Assembly: GCF_016908395.1 (NCBI RefSeq)
Contig: NZ_JAFBDU010000001.1
Span: 186,001 to 250,000, forward strand
DNA: 64,000 nt
Direction of reading: 5' to 3'
From: Metabacillus crassostreae
GTDB taxonomy: Bacteria; Bacillota; Bacilli; Bacillales; Bacillaceae
Shown here: positions 24,017 to 32,260 of the stretch, in pieces
Numbering within the stretch: the stretch's first letter is position 1
Layout of the letters: the number at the start of each line of letters is the position of its first letter
The notes under the pieces: generated by a model
Told to the model about the DNA's origin: nothing
Seen by the model: the letters and a program-made list of their open reading frames with translations, nothing else
Database searches by the model: none
Translations under genes and position numbers: made by a program

Positions 24017-26377
24017 ATGGGAGAATCAAAACATCAAGGCCCTATAAAAGCAACAAAATCACCACAGCCTAAACATTGGGTAAGTCCAATTCCTTTTGGC
24101 TTGGGCAAAGTGAAGCCACAACATTTTCGTGATACGATGAAAATTGCATGGGATAACAGAGATAATTTAGGTTATGCAACACGTATAGTAACCAAAGGTG
24201 TTTGTGATGGATGTGCATTAGGCGTTTCCGGTTTATATGATCAAACATTAAAAGGACCTCATATGTGTACAACAAGGTTAAATGTATTACGCCTAAACAC
24301 AATGCCGGCTTTAAAAGAAGAAATTGTACATGCGGACATTGATGAGCTAAGAAAATATAGTAGTACAGAGCTAAGAAAGTTAGGAAGAATTCCATATCCA
24401 CTTATTCGACGAAAAGGAGAAAGGAAATTTTCTCGTTTATCATGGGACGAAGCAATGGATGTGATTGCAGAAAAAATGAAGAAATTAGATCCTAAGCAAT
24501 ATGCTTTTTACTTAACATCACGTGGAATTACAAATGAATCTTACTACGTAGCAGCAAAGGTTTCTCGCTTTCTAGGTACGAATAATATAGACAATGCTTC
24601 ACGTATCTGTCATTCACCAAGTAAAACAGCATTAAAGCGTTCAATTGGTGTAGGAGCCTCTACGGCTAATTATCAAGACTGGTTTGGTACAGATGTACTA
24701 TTATTCTGGGGAAGTGTAGCATCTAATGCGTCTCCGGTTTCGACTAAATATATGTTAGAAGCTAAAAAACGAGGAGCAAAAATTATTGTTGTTAATCCTT
24801 ATAAAGAGCCAGCAATGGATGAATATTGGATTCCTTCTAATATGGAGTCTGCTTTGTTTGGAACAAAAATAGCAGATGACTTTTATCAGGTAAACATTGG
24901 TGGAGATATTGCCTTTATGCACGGCATAATGAAGCATTGGTTTGAAATGGAAGAAAAATCTCACGGCTCTGCTATTAACCATGAATTTGTCCAAAAACAT
25001 GTTAATGGTTATGAAGAGTTAAAAGCAACAGTTGAACAACAGTCATGGGATGAGATTATCAAATCATCTGGTATATCTCAGGAAAGAATTGCAGAATTAG
25101 CGATTTTACTTGCCAATAGTAAAAATGCTGTTTTTGCATGGGCGTTAGGATTAACCATGCATTCATTTGCAACAGATAATATTTCTCAAGTAGCAAACCT
25201 AGCTTTATTAAGAGGCTACTTAGGTCGTAAAAATAGTGGATTAATGCCGTTTCGAGGACATTCTTCTGTTCAAGGATCTGGAGAAATGGGCGCAGATCCA
25301 TTTGTGCTTCCTGGTGGAGGATTTGATGCAGAAAATGTAGAACGGATTGAAAAAATTTGGGGATTTGATCTTCCAAAGTGGCAAGGAGATATTGTAGGAG
25401 TTACTCTTGAAAATATCGTTCTTCCAGAAGATCATGAACGAAAAATTAAGATGTACTATTTATCTGGAGGTAACTTCTTAGAAACAATGCCAGATCCTGA
25501 CTTTGTGGAAAAAGCATTGTCAGAGCTAGATATTCGTGTGCATCAGGATATTATCTTTAATACATCAACACTAGTTGACGCAAAAGAAGCTGTTATTGTG
25601 TTACCAGCGAAAACTCGCTATGAACAAGATGGTGGAGGCACATCTACATCAACAGAACGAATGGTGTATTTCTCGCCTGAAATTGAAGGCAATAAAAACT
25701 ATATTGAAGAAGCTCGATCAGAATGGAAAATTTATATTGATCTTGCCAAGCGTGTGAAGCCGGAAACTGCACATTTAGTAGACTTTAAAACTGGTCAGGA
25801 AATTCGCAATGAGATTGCAGTTGCAAACAGAGATTATGATGGAGTTCAACATTTAAAGAAGCAGGGTGATGTGTTCCAATGGGGTGGTGCATGGCTATGT
25901 GAAGGTGGAGTATGTCCAACACCAGATGGTAAGGGTAACCTAATTTCAGTTGAAATTCCTGATTTGAATAGAAAAGAAGGACAGTTCATTGTCACTTCTA
26001 GACGTGGTAAGCAATTTAATTCAATGGTCTATAAAGAAGTTGATCCTTTCAATGGTGCTGAACGATATGATGTCCTAATGAATGCAGAAGATGCAAAACG
26101 TCTAAGCATTGCAGATGGAGAAGGTATTGTTGTTTATAACGGCTTCGGTGTGTTCCAAGGAAAAGCCAAATTTGTTGATATTGCCATAGGTAATGTAGAG
26201 GTTCACTTCCCAGAAGGAAACTTCTTATTACCAAGAGGAAGATATGAAAAATTTGCAGGTATTCCAGATTATAATATCACGGCAACCGTTGAAAAAGCAG
26301 ATCGCTTTAACGCACGAAAAGATGTTCAGTACCAAGAGAAAGTAATTGAAGATTTAGAGGTTAATGCACCTGTTTAA
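24017..26377 (+). CDS. FdhF/YdeP-family molybdopterin oxidoreductase
   Basis: The start is ATG 24017 (AAGGAGTG before it); the frame opens earlier at a GTG inside the ribosome site. The 786-residue protein has CDGCALG with Cys63, Cys66 and Cys84 (a probable iron-sulfur site). Molybdopterin-domain motifs are LSWDEAMDVIAEKMKKL, YAFYLTSRGITNESYY, NASRICHSPSK (a possible Mo-ligand Cys), VLLFWGSVASNASP, NPYKEPAMDEYW, RGHSSVQGSGEMG and a C-terminal guanylate-binding domain GQFIVTSRRGKQFNSM. It resembles the FdhF/YdeP group, not classical NAD-linked formate dehydrogenase. It is cytoplasmic (no Tat signal), and formate as substrate is inferred from fdhD. Confidence 0.9.
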   Translation: MGESKHQGPIKATKSPQPKHWVSPIPFGLGKVKPQHFRDTMKIAWDNRDNLGYATRIVTKGVCDGCALGVSGLYDQTLKGPHMCTTRLNVLRLNTMPALKEEIVHADIDELRKYSSTELRKLGRIPYPLIRRKGERKFSRLSWDEAMDVIAEKMKKLDPKQYAFYLTSRGITNESYYVAAKVSRFLGTNNIDNASRICHSPSKTALKRSIGVGASTANYQDWFGTDVLLFWGSVASNASPVSTKYMLEAKKRGAKIIVVNPYKEPAMDEYWIPSNMESALFGTKIADDFYQVNIGGDIAFMHGIMKHWFEMEEKSHGSAINHEFVQKHVNGYEELKATVEQQSWDEIIKSSGISQERIAELAILLANSKNAVFAWALGLTMHSFATDNISQVANLALLRGYLGRKNSGLMPFRGHSSVQGSGEMGADPFVLPGGGFDAENVERIEKIWGFDLPKWQGDIVGVTLENIVLPEDHERKIKMYYLSGGNFLETMPDPDFVEKALSELDIRVHQDIIFNTSTLVDAKEAVIVLPAKTRYEQDGGGTSTSTERMVYFSPEIEGNKNYIEEARSEWKIYIDLAKRVKPETAHLVDFKTGQEIRNEIAVANRDYDGVQHLKKQGDVFQWGGAWLCEGGVCPTPDGKGNLISVEIPDLNRKEGQFIVTSRRGKQFNSMVYKEVDPFNGAERYDVLMNAEDAKRLSIADGEGIVVYNGFGVFQGKAKFVDIAIGNVEVHFPEGNFLLPRGRYEKFAGIPDYNITATVEKADRFNARKDVQYQEKVIEDLEVNAPV

Positions 26378-26412
26378 ATAAAAGACATCCTTTTAAAATT
26401 AGAATATACATG

Positions 26413-26456
26413 GTAAAAGCCTGCATAGTATCAATTTATGCAGGTTTTTAGTTTTT
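26413..26456 (+). terminator. Terminator after the FdhF-like gene
   Basis: AAAAGCCTGCATA and TATGCAGGTTTTT arms, then further T residues. Confidence 0.85.
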
Positions 26457-26582
26457 AAAATATCTTATAGTACCTTTAAATGTGTTAAAAATCGTGAAGA
26501 CATCTTTTTTTTCGTGACTCGAAGCATTTTGCTTTTATTTCTAACAGAATAAGGATTATGATATAGAAAGCAATTATTTAAG

Positions 26583-26675
26583 AAGGCTGTTTAAGAAACT
26601 TTGTTGTTTTTAGAATCATGATGGGAACACAGATAATGACGTCTATTAGCAACAATCTTTCTGAAAAGAGTCTTT
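26583..26675. repeat. TTTGTTGTT...GAAAAGAG intergenic repeat
   Basis: It reads GGCTGTTTAAGAAACTTTGTTG at the left and GCAACAATCTTTCTGAAAAGAG at the right, the clearest copy in this window of the element also seen near 6966, 14786 and 41441. Confidence 0.6.
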
Positions 26676-26712
26676 AAGAAAGAAATAAGGTGATGGTATT
26701 TCAACTTTAACA

Positions 26713-28065
26713 ATGAATGCAAAGCAACAAAATGAAGCTATACAAGAAAACAAGGTTGTATTATTTTGGAGTTTTACTGTTTGGCTTGTGGTTATGAATA
26801 CCACAATGTTTAATGTGGCTTTACCAAGTGTATTACAAGATCTTTCCTTAGATTCAGCCACTGCCTCTTGGATCGTTTCTGGATACTCGATCGTTTTTGC
26901 AATTTCAACTTTAACATTTAGTAGATTATCTGATTATCTTCCAATTTCAAAGCTACTTTTGATAGGATTGTCTATTTTGGGGATTGCCTCAATTATTGGT
27001 TTCTTTTCTACTAATTTCGCTTTGTTACTTGCTTCTCGTGTTTTACAAGCAGCAGGTGCAGGTTCAGTTCCTGGTTTAGCAATGGTATTAGCAAGTAGGT
27101 ATATTCCGATTTCCCGTAGAGGGAAGGCAATGGCCTTAATTGCTTCAGCATCTTCATTAGGATTTGGACTAGGACCTGTAATTGGTGGAGCCATTACTCA
27201 ATATTTAGGCTGGAATTACTTATTCGTCATAACAGGGTTAGTTGTTTTACTTATCCCGATTTTTAAAAGGTTATTACCAAAGGAAGATGTACAAATAGTA
27301 AAATTTGATACGTTTGGTGGTATTTTAACAGCGTTAACTGTAACAGGCCTTTTATTATTTTTATCAAATTTCAATTACATTATTTTATTAAGTAGCTTAA
27401 TTTGTATGGTTGTAATGTGGAAGCATATTCATAAAGTAGAAATTCCCTTTATTCAACCTAAATTACTTAAAAATAAGGAATATCTTAAATTACTATTTAT
27501 TGGGTTCACTGCTTTTGTCAGTCATTTTGCAGCATTATTTCTTATGCCGATTATACTGACTACAGTTTTTAAGAAAGATCCTGCAGAGGTAGGTATGATT
27601 ATATTTCCTGGTGCAATTTTATCAGCAATTGCTGCTCAATTCATTGGGCGCTTAATTGATCGTTTTGGCAACAAGCCGTTAATTTTATTTGGTCAATTAT
27701 TTTTATTGATTAGCACAATTTTATTTGCGTTTTTCTCAACTGTATCTCCATATTTTATCTTGTTTACTTATATGTTTATGAGCACAGGATTTTCTGCACT
27801 TACCTCTAGTGTGGCAAATGAAGTTTCTAGAATACTACCTAAAGATGATATAGGTACTGGAATGGGAATGGCTCAGCTCATTCAATTTTTTGGAGGAGCT
27901 TTTGGAGTTACCCTAACTGGAATTATGATTACCCTGCAGCAGGAATTAGTAGAAGAAGTTATTTATCGTAACATTTTTACTGGCTTAATAATATTAGTGG
28001 TAATCGCAGTTATGACATTCACTCTTTATTTAAAAAATAATCGAAATAATGTTCACGCCACTTAA
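26713..28065 (+). CDS. MFS multidrug exporter, TetA(L)/DHA2-like
   Basis: The 450-residue, roughly 14-helix protein resembles TetA(L)/TetA(K): NTTMFNVALPSVLQDL, WIVSGYSIVFAISTLTFSRLSDYLPISKLLLIG (motif A region), ASRVLQAAGAGSVPGLAMVLASRYIPISRRGKAMALIASASSLGFGLGPVIGGAI (motif C), and VGMIIFPGAILSAIAAQFIGRLIDRFGNK. This suggests proton-driven efflux of a drug or cation. The ATG lacks a good ribosome site at normal spacing; AAGGTG is about 20 nt away, joined to a five-codon frame (GTG/ATG ... CTT TAA) that ends 3 nt before the ATG. Confidence 0.85.
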   Translation: MNAKQQNEAIQENKVVLFWSFTVWLVVMNTTMFNVALPSVLQDLSLDSATASWIVSGYSIVFAISTLTFSRLSDYLPISKLLLIGLSILGIASIIGFFSTNFALLLASRVLQAAGAGSVPGLAMVLASRYIPISRRGKAMALIASASSLGFGLGPVIGGAITQYLGWNYLFVITGLVVLLIPIFKRLLPKEDVQIVKFDTFGGILTALTVTGLLLFLSNFNYIILLSSLICMVVMWKHIHKVEIPFIQPKLLKNKEYLKLLFIGFTAFVSHFAALFLMPIILTTVFKKDPAEVGMIIFPGAILSAIAAQFIGRLIDRFGNKPLILFGQLFLLISTILFAFFSTVSPYFILFTYMFMSTGFSALTSSVANEVSRILPKDDIGTGMGMAQLIQFFGGAFGVTLTGIMITLQQELVEEVIYRNIFTGLIILVVIAVMTFTLYLKNNRNNVHAT

Positions 28066-28153
28066 AATAGGAGATTATCCTGTCACACTCGTCCACACAT
28101 CTGTTTATCTTGTACATAGAATATAGAAACAGATGGAAAGGAGTGGTTATAGG

Positions 28154-28354
28154 ATGTCAGAGCAAAGAAGAAGACCTGTTATTAATGCAGAGCGTGTAAT
28201 CATTAATGCAGATGAGGTTATTGTTATTGAAGCAAATGATAAAAGACGTCATCGTAGAGAAGATGTTGCTGGAATCGAAGATAGAAGAAAGTATTACGAT
28301 GATGATAATGTACTAGGTGTAGAAGATAATCGTAAAAGACGTTTTCCTTGGTAA
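28154..28354 (+). CDS. Small charged hypothetical protein, 66 aa
   Basis: ATG 28154 is preceded by AAAGGAG at good spacing; an upstream in-frame ATG at 28133 lies before that site. The product is highly charged with an internal repeat (VINAERVIINADEVIVIEAND) followed by Arg/Asp-rich segments (EDVAGIEDRRKYYDDDNVLGVEDNRKRRFPW). The GIEDRRK/GVEDNRK duplication is visible. It resembles small spore-associated charged proteins; no family is recognised. Confidence 0.7.
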   Translation: MSEQRRRPVINAERVIINADEVIVIEANDKRRHRREDVAGIEDRRKYYDDDNVLGVEDNRKRRFPW

Positions 28355-28371
28355 TTTGAAAGACTTTTAAT

Positions 28372-28412
28372 TAGTGGTCAAATCCTGAAATGGGGTTTGA
28401 CCACTTTTTTTG
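28372..28412 (+). terminator. Terminator
   Basis: AGTGGTCAAATCC and GGGTTTGACCACT arms, then TTTTTTT. Confidence 0.92.
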
Positions 28413-28493
28413 TGTGATATTTTAGGAAATTGGAAACAAATCGGGCGTTTTACATATGTTATTGTATTGAAAATTTTCTATTGAGGTGAAATT

Positions 28494-29264
28494 ATGCATA
28501 ATAATCATGAACAGTTGCTTGTGTTAAGTGCAACTAAAAATGAAATGTTAGCCAATTTTTACAAATATTCAAATCCTGCTTTATCGATGATGTATTATCA
28601 AAAGCATTTAATGTGTATTCAACAATTAGCAGCAGCTGATTACCAAAATTATCATGGCAATCAACTGTACACAAGAGCAGGTGAGCAAAAATCTTTTGTT
28701 AGAGTTCTTCATACATCCCCAGACGCACCAGCTGTTGATGTTTATGTAAATGGTCATAAAGCGGTAACGAATTTAACGTTTAAAGAAACAACTGATTACT
28801 TACGATTATCACCAGGGCAATACACGATAGAGGTATATCCTGCAGGTGATATGTCACAGCCTGTTTTACAGGAAAGGATTGCATTAACTAGGAACACATA
28901 CTATACAGCAGCTGCTACTGGAAAGTTAGCTAATATCATGCTTAATGTATTTGTTGATAAACCATATGTTAGTCCTAATCAAAGTAAAATAAGAGTAATT
29001 CATTTATCTCCTGATGCCCCTAATGTAGACATTTTTGTGAAGGATGGAGATCTATTATTTAAAAATATTCCATTTGGTAAGGCAACAGATTATCTTACAT
29101 TCTCTCCAATGACAGTTAATTTAGAGGTTAGAATTGCCGGTACTAATAATGTTGTATTATCGATTCCTCAAGTACAGCTTCAAGAAGGGAAAACCTATAC
29201 AGCTGTTGCAGTTGGCTTAGCAAATGGTATGCCAGAATTAGATGCTATCTTTTTAATGTCATAA
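28494..29264 (+). CDS. DUF4397 protein
   Basis: The 256-residue protein has an N-terminal helical segment (1-60) and two DUF4397 beta-rich modules. The first has RVLHTSPDAPAVDVYVNGHKAVTNLTFKETTDYLRLSPGQYTIEVYPAG, the second RVIHLSPDAPNVDIFVKDGDLLFKNIPFGKATDYLTFSPMTVNLEVRIAG. In each module SPDAPxVD, a K.TDYL..S turn and the final ...Y.A....A strand are visible. There is no signal peptide, which is unusual because many DUF4397 proteins are exported; spore surface is a possibility. GAGGTG lies before the ATG. Confidence 0.88.
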   Translation: MHNNHEQLLVLSATKNEMLANFYKYSNPALSMMYYQKHLMCIQQLAAADYQNYHGNQLYTRAGEQKSFVRVLHTSPDAPAVDVYVNGHKAVTNLTFKETTDYLRLSPGQYTIEVYPAGDMSQPVLQERIALTRNTYYTAAATGKLANIMLNVFVDKPYVSPNQSKIRVIHLSPDAPNVDIFVKDGDLLFKNIPFGKATDYLTFSPMTVNLEVRIAGTNNVVLSIPQVQLQEGKTYTAVAVGLANGMPELDAIFLMS

Positions 29265-29265
29265 A

Positions 29266-29306
29266 TAATAAGGGAAAGTTAAGAAGTGACTTTCCCTTAT
29301 TAATGT
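29266..29306 (+). terminator. Terminator
   Basis: AATAAGGGAAAGTTA pairs with TGACTTTCCCTTATT, short loop, then T-rich tail. Confidence 0.88.
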
Positions 29307-29396
29307 CTTTTTAGATTTAGGCACTGTACAACATTTTTATTGATTTCCTTTACAGGCAGCATTCGTAGAAAAATGTTTAAAAAGGAGCTACGAGTT

Positions 29397-29636
29397 GTGA
29401 AAACATTATTCATTGTCTTATTAATTATATTTGTTTTATTAACACTACTAAACAAGTCTAAAGAAAAAGGTAAATTATTTCAGGTTTATTCTATTAAGGA
29501 TTTTACACAATTAAATCATCAAGGTTCTGTAGAAAAGGATGACATCTTTCATAAAGTGAATGAGTTTTTTAAGGGAAATCATTCGAAAATAGATGATCAA
29601 TTTCATGAAAAAACAGATGATGATGGTGGAGAGTAA
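29397..29636 (+). CDS. Small membrane-anchored hypothetical protein, 79 aa
   Basis: GTG 29397 follows AAAAAGGAG at about 10 nt; the open frame reaches further back (29340) without a ribosome site. The N-terminus is one membrane helix (KTLFIVLLIIFVLLTLL), then a basic turn (NKSKEKGK) and an acidic, His-rich tail ending EKTDDDGGE. By charge the tail is probably outside or a free cytoplasmic tail. Function is unknown. Confidence 0.6.
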   Translation: MKTLFIVLLIIFVLLTLLNKSKEKGKLFQVYSIKDFTQLNHQGSVEKDDIFHKVNEFFKGNHSKIDDQFHEKTDDDGGE

Positions 29637-29793
29637 AATAATGCTTTTTTAAGTATAAGGTAGAAAACAAATACAATGGAACTATCAAGATTTATTAATA
29701 AAAAAAATTTTTGATAATTCAATATAAAGACTGATTATAAAGAGGATTTCATGGTAAAATAAAAAAGTTCTTATATATATCAGGGGGTAACAG

Positions 29794-29910
29794 ATGGACG
29801 CAGCGGTTAAAAGGTATATAGAGTTATATCTTCACTTTTCAGAGGAATTAGGTCGTTTTTTAACAAAAAAAGAGCAGGATTTCATAAAGTGGTTAGTTAT
29901 TAACGAATAA
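29794..29910 (+). CDS. Small protein, 38 aa
   Basis: AGGGGG precedes the ATG. The product (MDAAVKRYIELYLHFSEELG, then RFLTKKEQDFIKWLVINE) is a two-helix peptide with heptad-like leucines, and it ends before a terminator. It resembles short conserved Bacillus peptides. It lies before the two-component operon but has its own terminator. Confidence 0.6.
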   Translation: MDAAVKRYIELYLHFSEELGRFLTKKEQDFIKWLVINE

Positions 29911-29928
29911 ATACATAGAACACATAAA

Positions 29929-29964
29929 GAAAGGTTAACAATTTATATGTTAGCCTTTTTATTT
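29929..29964 (+). terminator. Terminator of the small gene
   Basis: AAAGGTTAACA and TGTTAGCCTTT arms (one G-T or mismatch), seven-base loop, then TTTTT. Confidence 0.8.
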
Positions 29965-30017
29965 TGTAAAAAATATCCATAATATGATCAATCAGCTAAA
30001 ATATTAATAACAGTCAA

Positions 30018-30069
30018 TTTATAAAGAGTTTATAAAGAAAATAATGGTATTGTTTTTCTTAGATATAAT
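30018..30069 (+). promoter_or_regulatory. Two-component operon promoter with 11-bp direct repeat
   Basis: TTTATAAAGA occurs at 30018 and again at 30029, exactly 11 bp apart, the phasing of tandem OmpR/PhoB-type binding half-sites. TATAAT follows at 30064-30069, while the -35 slot (ATAATG, 30041-30046) is poor. This is the usual picture of a regulator-activated, probably self-regulated promoter. Confidence 0.65.
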
Positions 30070-30088
30070 TGTAGTGAAAGAGGGGTTA

Positions 30089-30799
30089 ATGTTGAGTAAT
30101 GAATCCATATTATTAGTAGAAGATGATCAAGAGATTGCTAGAATTGTTTGTGATCATCTTAGAAAAGAAGGCTATCATATTACTTGGGCATCAACAGGTA
30201 AAGAAGGATGGGAAGATTTCAAGCTTAACACTTATCAGTTAGTACTGGTTGATTTGATGCTTCCCGAAATGGATGGATTAACGCTTTGTAAAAAAATACG
30301 ATTAGAAAGTGAAATCCCTTTACTTATTATTAGTGCTAGACATGAGGATGAAACTAAAATCAAAGGATTAGATTTTGGGGCAGATGATTATTTAACAAAG
30401 CCATTTAGTCTTGAAGAACTAAGTGCAAGGTTAAGCTCACATTTAAGAAGGTATCGAAGGTATTTGAGAAAAGATGATCAAAATGTGATCTCGAAATATG
30501 CTCATGGATTGCAAATTGATTTTCTGAAAAAAGTAACTTACGTAAATGGTGAACCTATCTTGCTAACGACGAAGGAATGGGAATTGCTGCTGATACTAGC
30601 TAAAAATCCTTTTCAAACTTTTTCTAAATCAGAGCTATATGAACACATTTGGCAACAAGAGGATATGGAAGGCAACAATACGATTACAGTTCATATTAAA
30701 AGCTTGCGAACAAAGCTACATGATGTAAGTCGTTCAGCTAAGTATATACAAACTGTTTGGGGAATTGGCTATCGGTTTATTGGTGAGGAGATTATATGA
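30089..30799 (+). CDS. OmpR-family response regulator
   Basis: I choose ATG 30089; AGAGGGG is close before it and the next codon, TTG 30092, is also possible. The frame runs back to 30044 but that would put the -10 box inside the gene. The receiver domain has EDD, LVDLMLPEMDG (phospho-acceptor Asp55), ISAR and the KPF switch. The winged-helix output domain ends TVHIKSLRTKLHD...YIQTVWGIGYRF. The stop overlaps the kinase start (ATGA). It is the first gene of the 30.1-35.3 kb operon. Confidence 0.93.
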   Translation: MLSNESILLVEDDQEIARIVCDHLRKEGYHITWASTGKEGWEDFKLNTYQLVLVDLMLPEMDGLTLCKKIRLESEIPLLIISARHEDETKIKGLDFGADDYLTKPFSLEELSARLSSHLRRYRRYLRKDDQNVISKYAHGLQIDFLKKVTYVNGEPILLTTKEWELLLILAKNPFQTFSKSELYEHIWQQEDMEGNNTITVHIKSLRTKLHDVSRSAKYIQTVWGIGYRFIGEEII

Positions 30800-32253
30800 A
30801 AATAAAATATTGGTTGATGATAAGCTTTCTAATTGTCATGCTTTTACCAATCATCACATTATATCTGCTTTACAGTAGTCTTAGCAGTTATGATGAAGAA
30901 CAGGACTTTGTTGAATACATGAGTGTATATAATCAAACAAATCATATTGAAGCTAAGCTACAAAATCCAGATTTGTATACCATTCAGCCTAGGGAAAAAT
31001 ATAAAAGCATAGATAGTTTAGTAAGTAATAAGATTAAGATTGTCCTTTATCGATATGACGGAACAATTCTTTACTCTTCAATAGAGGATCCATCATCAAC
31101 AATGATGTATCAAACCAATCTTAACACTTTATACCAAAATTTAAATGAAATACAAAAAAAACACAAATCCTATGTAATCAAAAAGCCAACCTTGCAAGAA
31201 GGTAAAATCATTGGGTTTTATGAAATAACGGTAGCCAGGGAGCAATGGGTAGAAGGTTTTAATGAACGCTCTATATTTTTATTTAGTGTAGTTGGTAGTT
31301 TTTTTCTTCTATTATATATAACGGTTGTGCTTTTACTAAATCGTAAACTAAACAAACCTTTATCTATTTTACAATATCAAATGAGTGCTTTTGCTAAAGG
31401 TAAGAATATAGAAAATTCATATCCTTATAGAAAAGATGAAATTGGTGATTTATTTATCCACTTTGATCAAATGAAAAAGCAAATCGAAGAAACAAGACTT
31501 GAGCTTGATAAACAGCAAAAGGAAAAAGAATTTATAGTAGCTGCTCTTTCACATGATTTAAAAACACCACTCACTGTTGTTCAGGCTTATACAGAGGCAC
31601 TTTATCAAGATAAAACGCTAACACAGGAAGAAAAACGAGATTATAAAACGATTCTGTTTGATAAATTAAATTATATGAGACAAATGCTAGATGATTTAGC
31701 AATATATGCGGTACTTCAATCAACACAAGAAAAGATCGAACTAATTCATGTTGAGGGACAAGAATTTTTTGAAATGCTTGTTTCTAGTTATGAAGAACCA
31801 TGTGCTAAAAGAAACCTTCACTTACACGTTCAGCAGGAAGTAGAAGGTAATTATAAAGTAAATGTTAAACAGATGATTAGAATTGTTGATAACTTAATGA
31901 CAAATGCGATCCGTCATACCGAAAACGGAAAATCAATCTGGCTTGCTGTGCTATCAGAAAGAACAACTATTCCAAATTGGGTGTTTTCACCATTTTCTAA
32001 AGAACTAGATTTGTGGAGGCAGGATGGAACCTTAATTCTTGTCCAAAATGAAGGAGTTGAAATACCAAGTGACCTTCTAGAAATTGTTTTTGAGCCATTT
32101 AAGCAGGTTGAAGGAGCTAGGGGACTTGGAGGAAGTAGTGGTTTAGGCTTAAGTATAACGAAAATGTTAATTGAAAAACATGATGGGAAAATTAAGTTAT
32201 GGTCAAAAGAAGGTTATGGCACCTTAGTAGCATGCTGGATTAAGGAAGGATGA
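30796..32253 (+). CDS. Sensor histidine kinase
   Basis: The 485-residue kinase has one membrane helix near 8-26, an extracellular domain of about 145 residues, a second helix near 170-192, a HAMP linker, and a HisKA domain with ALSHDLKTPLTVVQ (phospho-His253). The ATPase domain has IVDNLMTNAIRHTENGKS (N box) and GGSSGLGLSITKMLIEKHDGKIKL (G box). The extracellular domain is a likely PAS/dCache-type sensor, not identifiable by eye. It overlaps the regulator gene by 4 nt and is followed 7 nt later by the lipoprotein gene. Confidence 0.93.
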   Translation: MKIKYWLMISFLIVMLLPIITLYLLYSSLSSYDEEQDFVEYMSVYNQTNHIEAKLQNPDLYTIQPREKYKSIDSLVSNKIKIVLYRYDGTILYSSIEDPSSTMMYQTNLNTLYQNLNEIQKKHKSYVIKKPTLQEGKIIGFYEITVAREQWVEGFNERSIFLFSVVGSFFLLLYITVVLLLNRKLNKPLSILQYQMSAFAKGKNIENSYPYRKDEIGDLFIHFDQMKKQIEETRLELDKQQKEKEFIVAALSHDLKTPLTVVQAYTEALYQDKTLTQEEKRDYKTILFDKLNYMRQMLDDLAIYAVLQSTQEKIELIHVEGQEFFEMLVSSYEEPCAKRNLHLHVQQEVEGNYKVNVKQMIRIVDNLMTNAIRHTENGKSIWLAVLSERTTIPNWVFSPFSKELDLWRQDGTLILVQNEGVEIPSDLLEIVFEPFKQVEGARGLGGSSGLGLSITKMLIEKHDGKIKLWSKEGYGTLVACWIKEG

Positions 32254-32260
32254 GTAAAAT

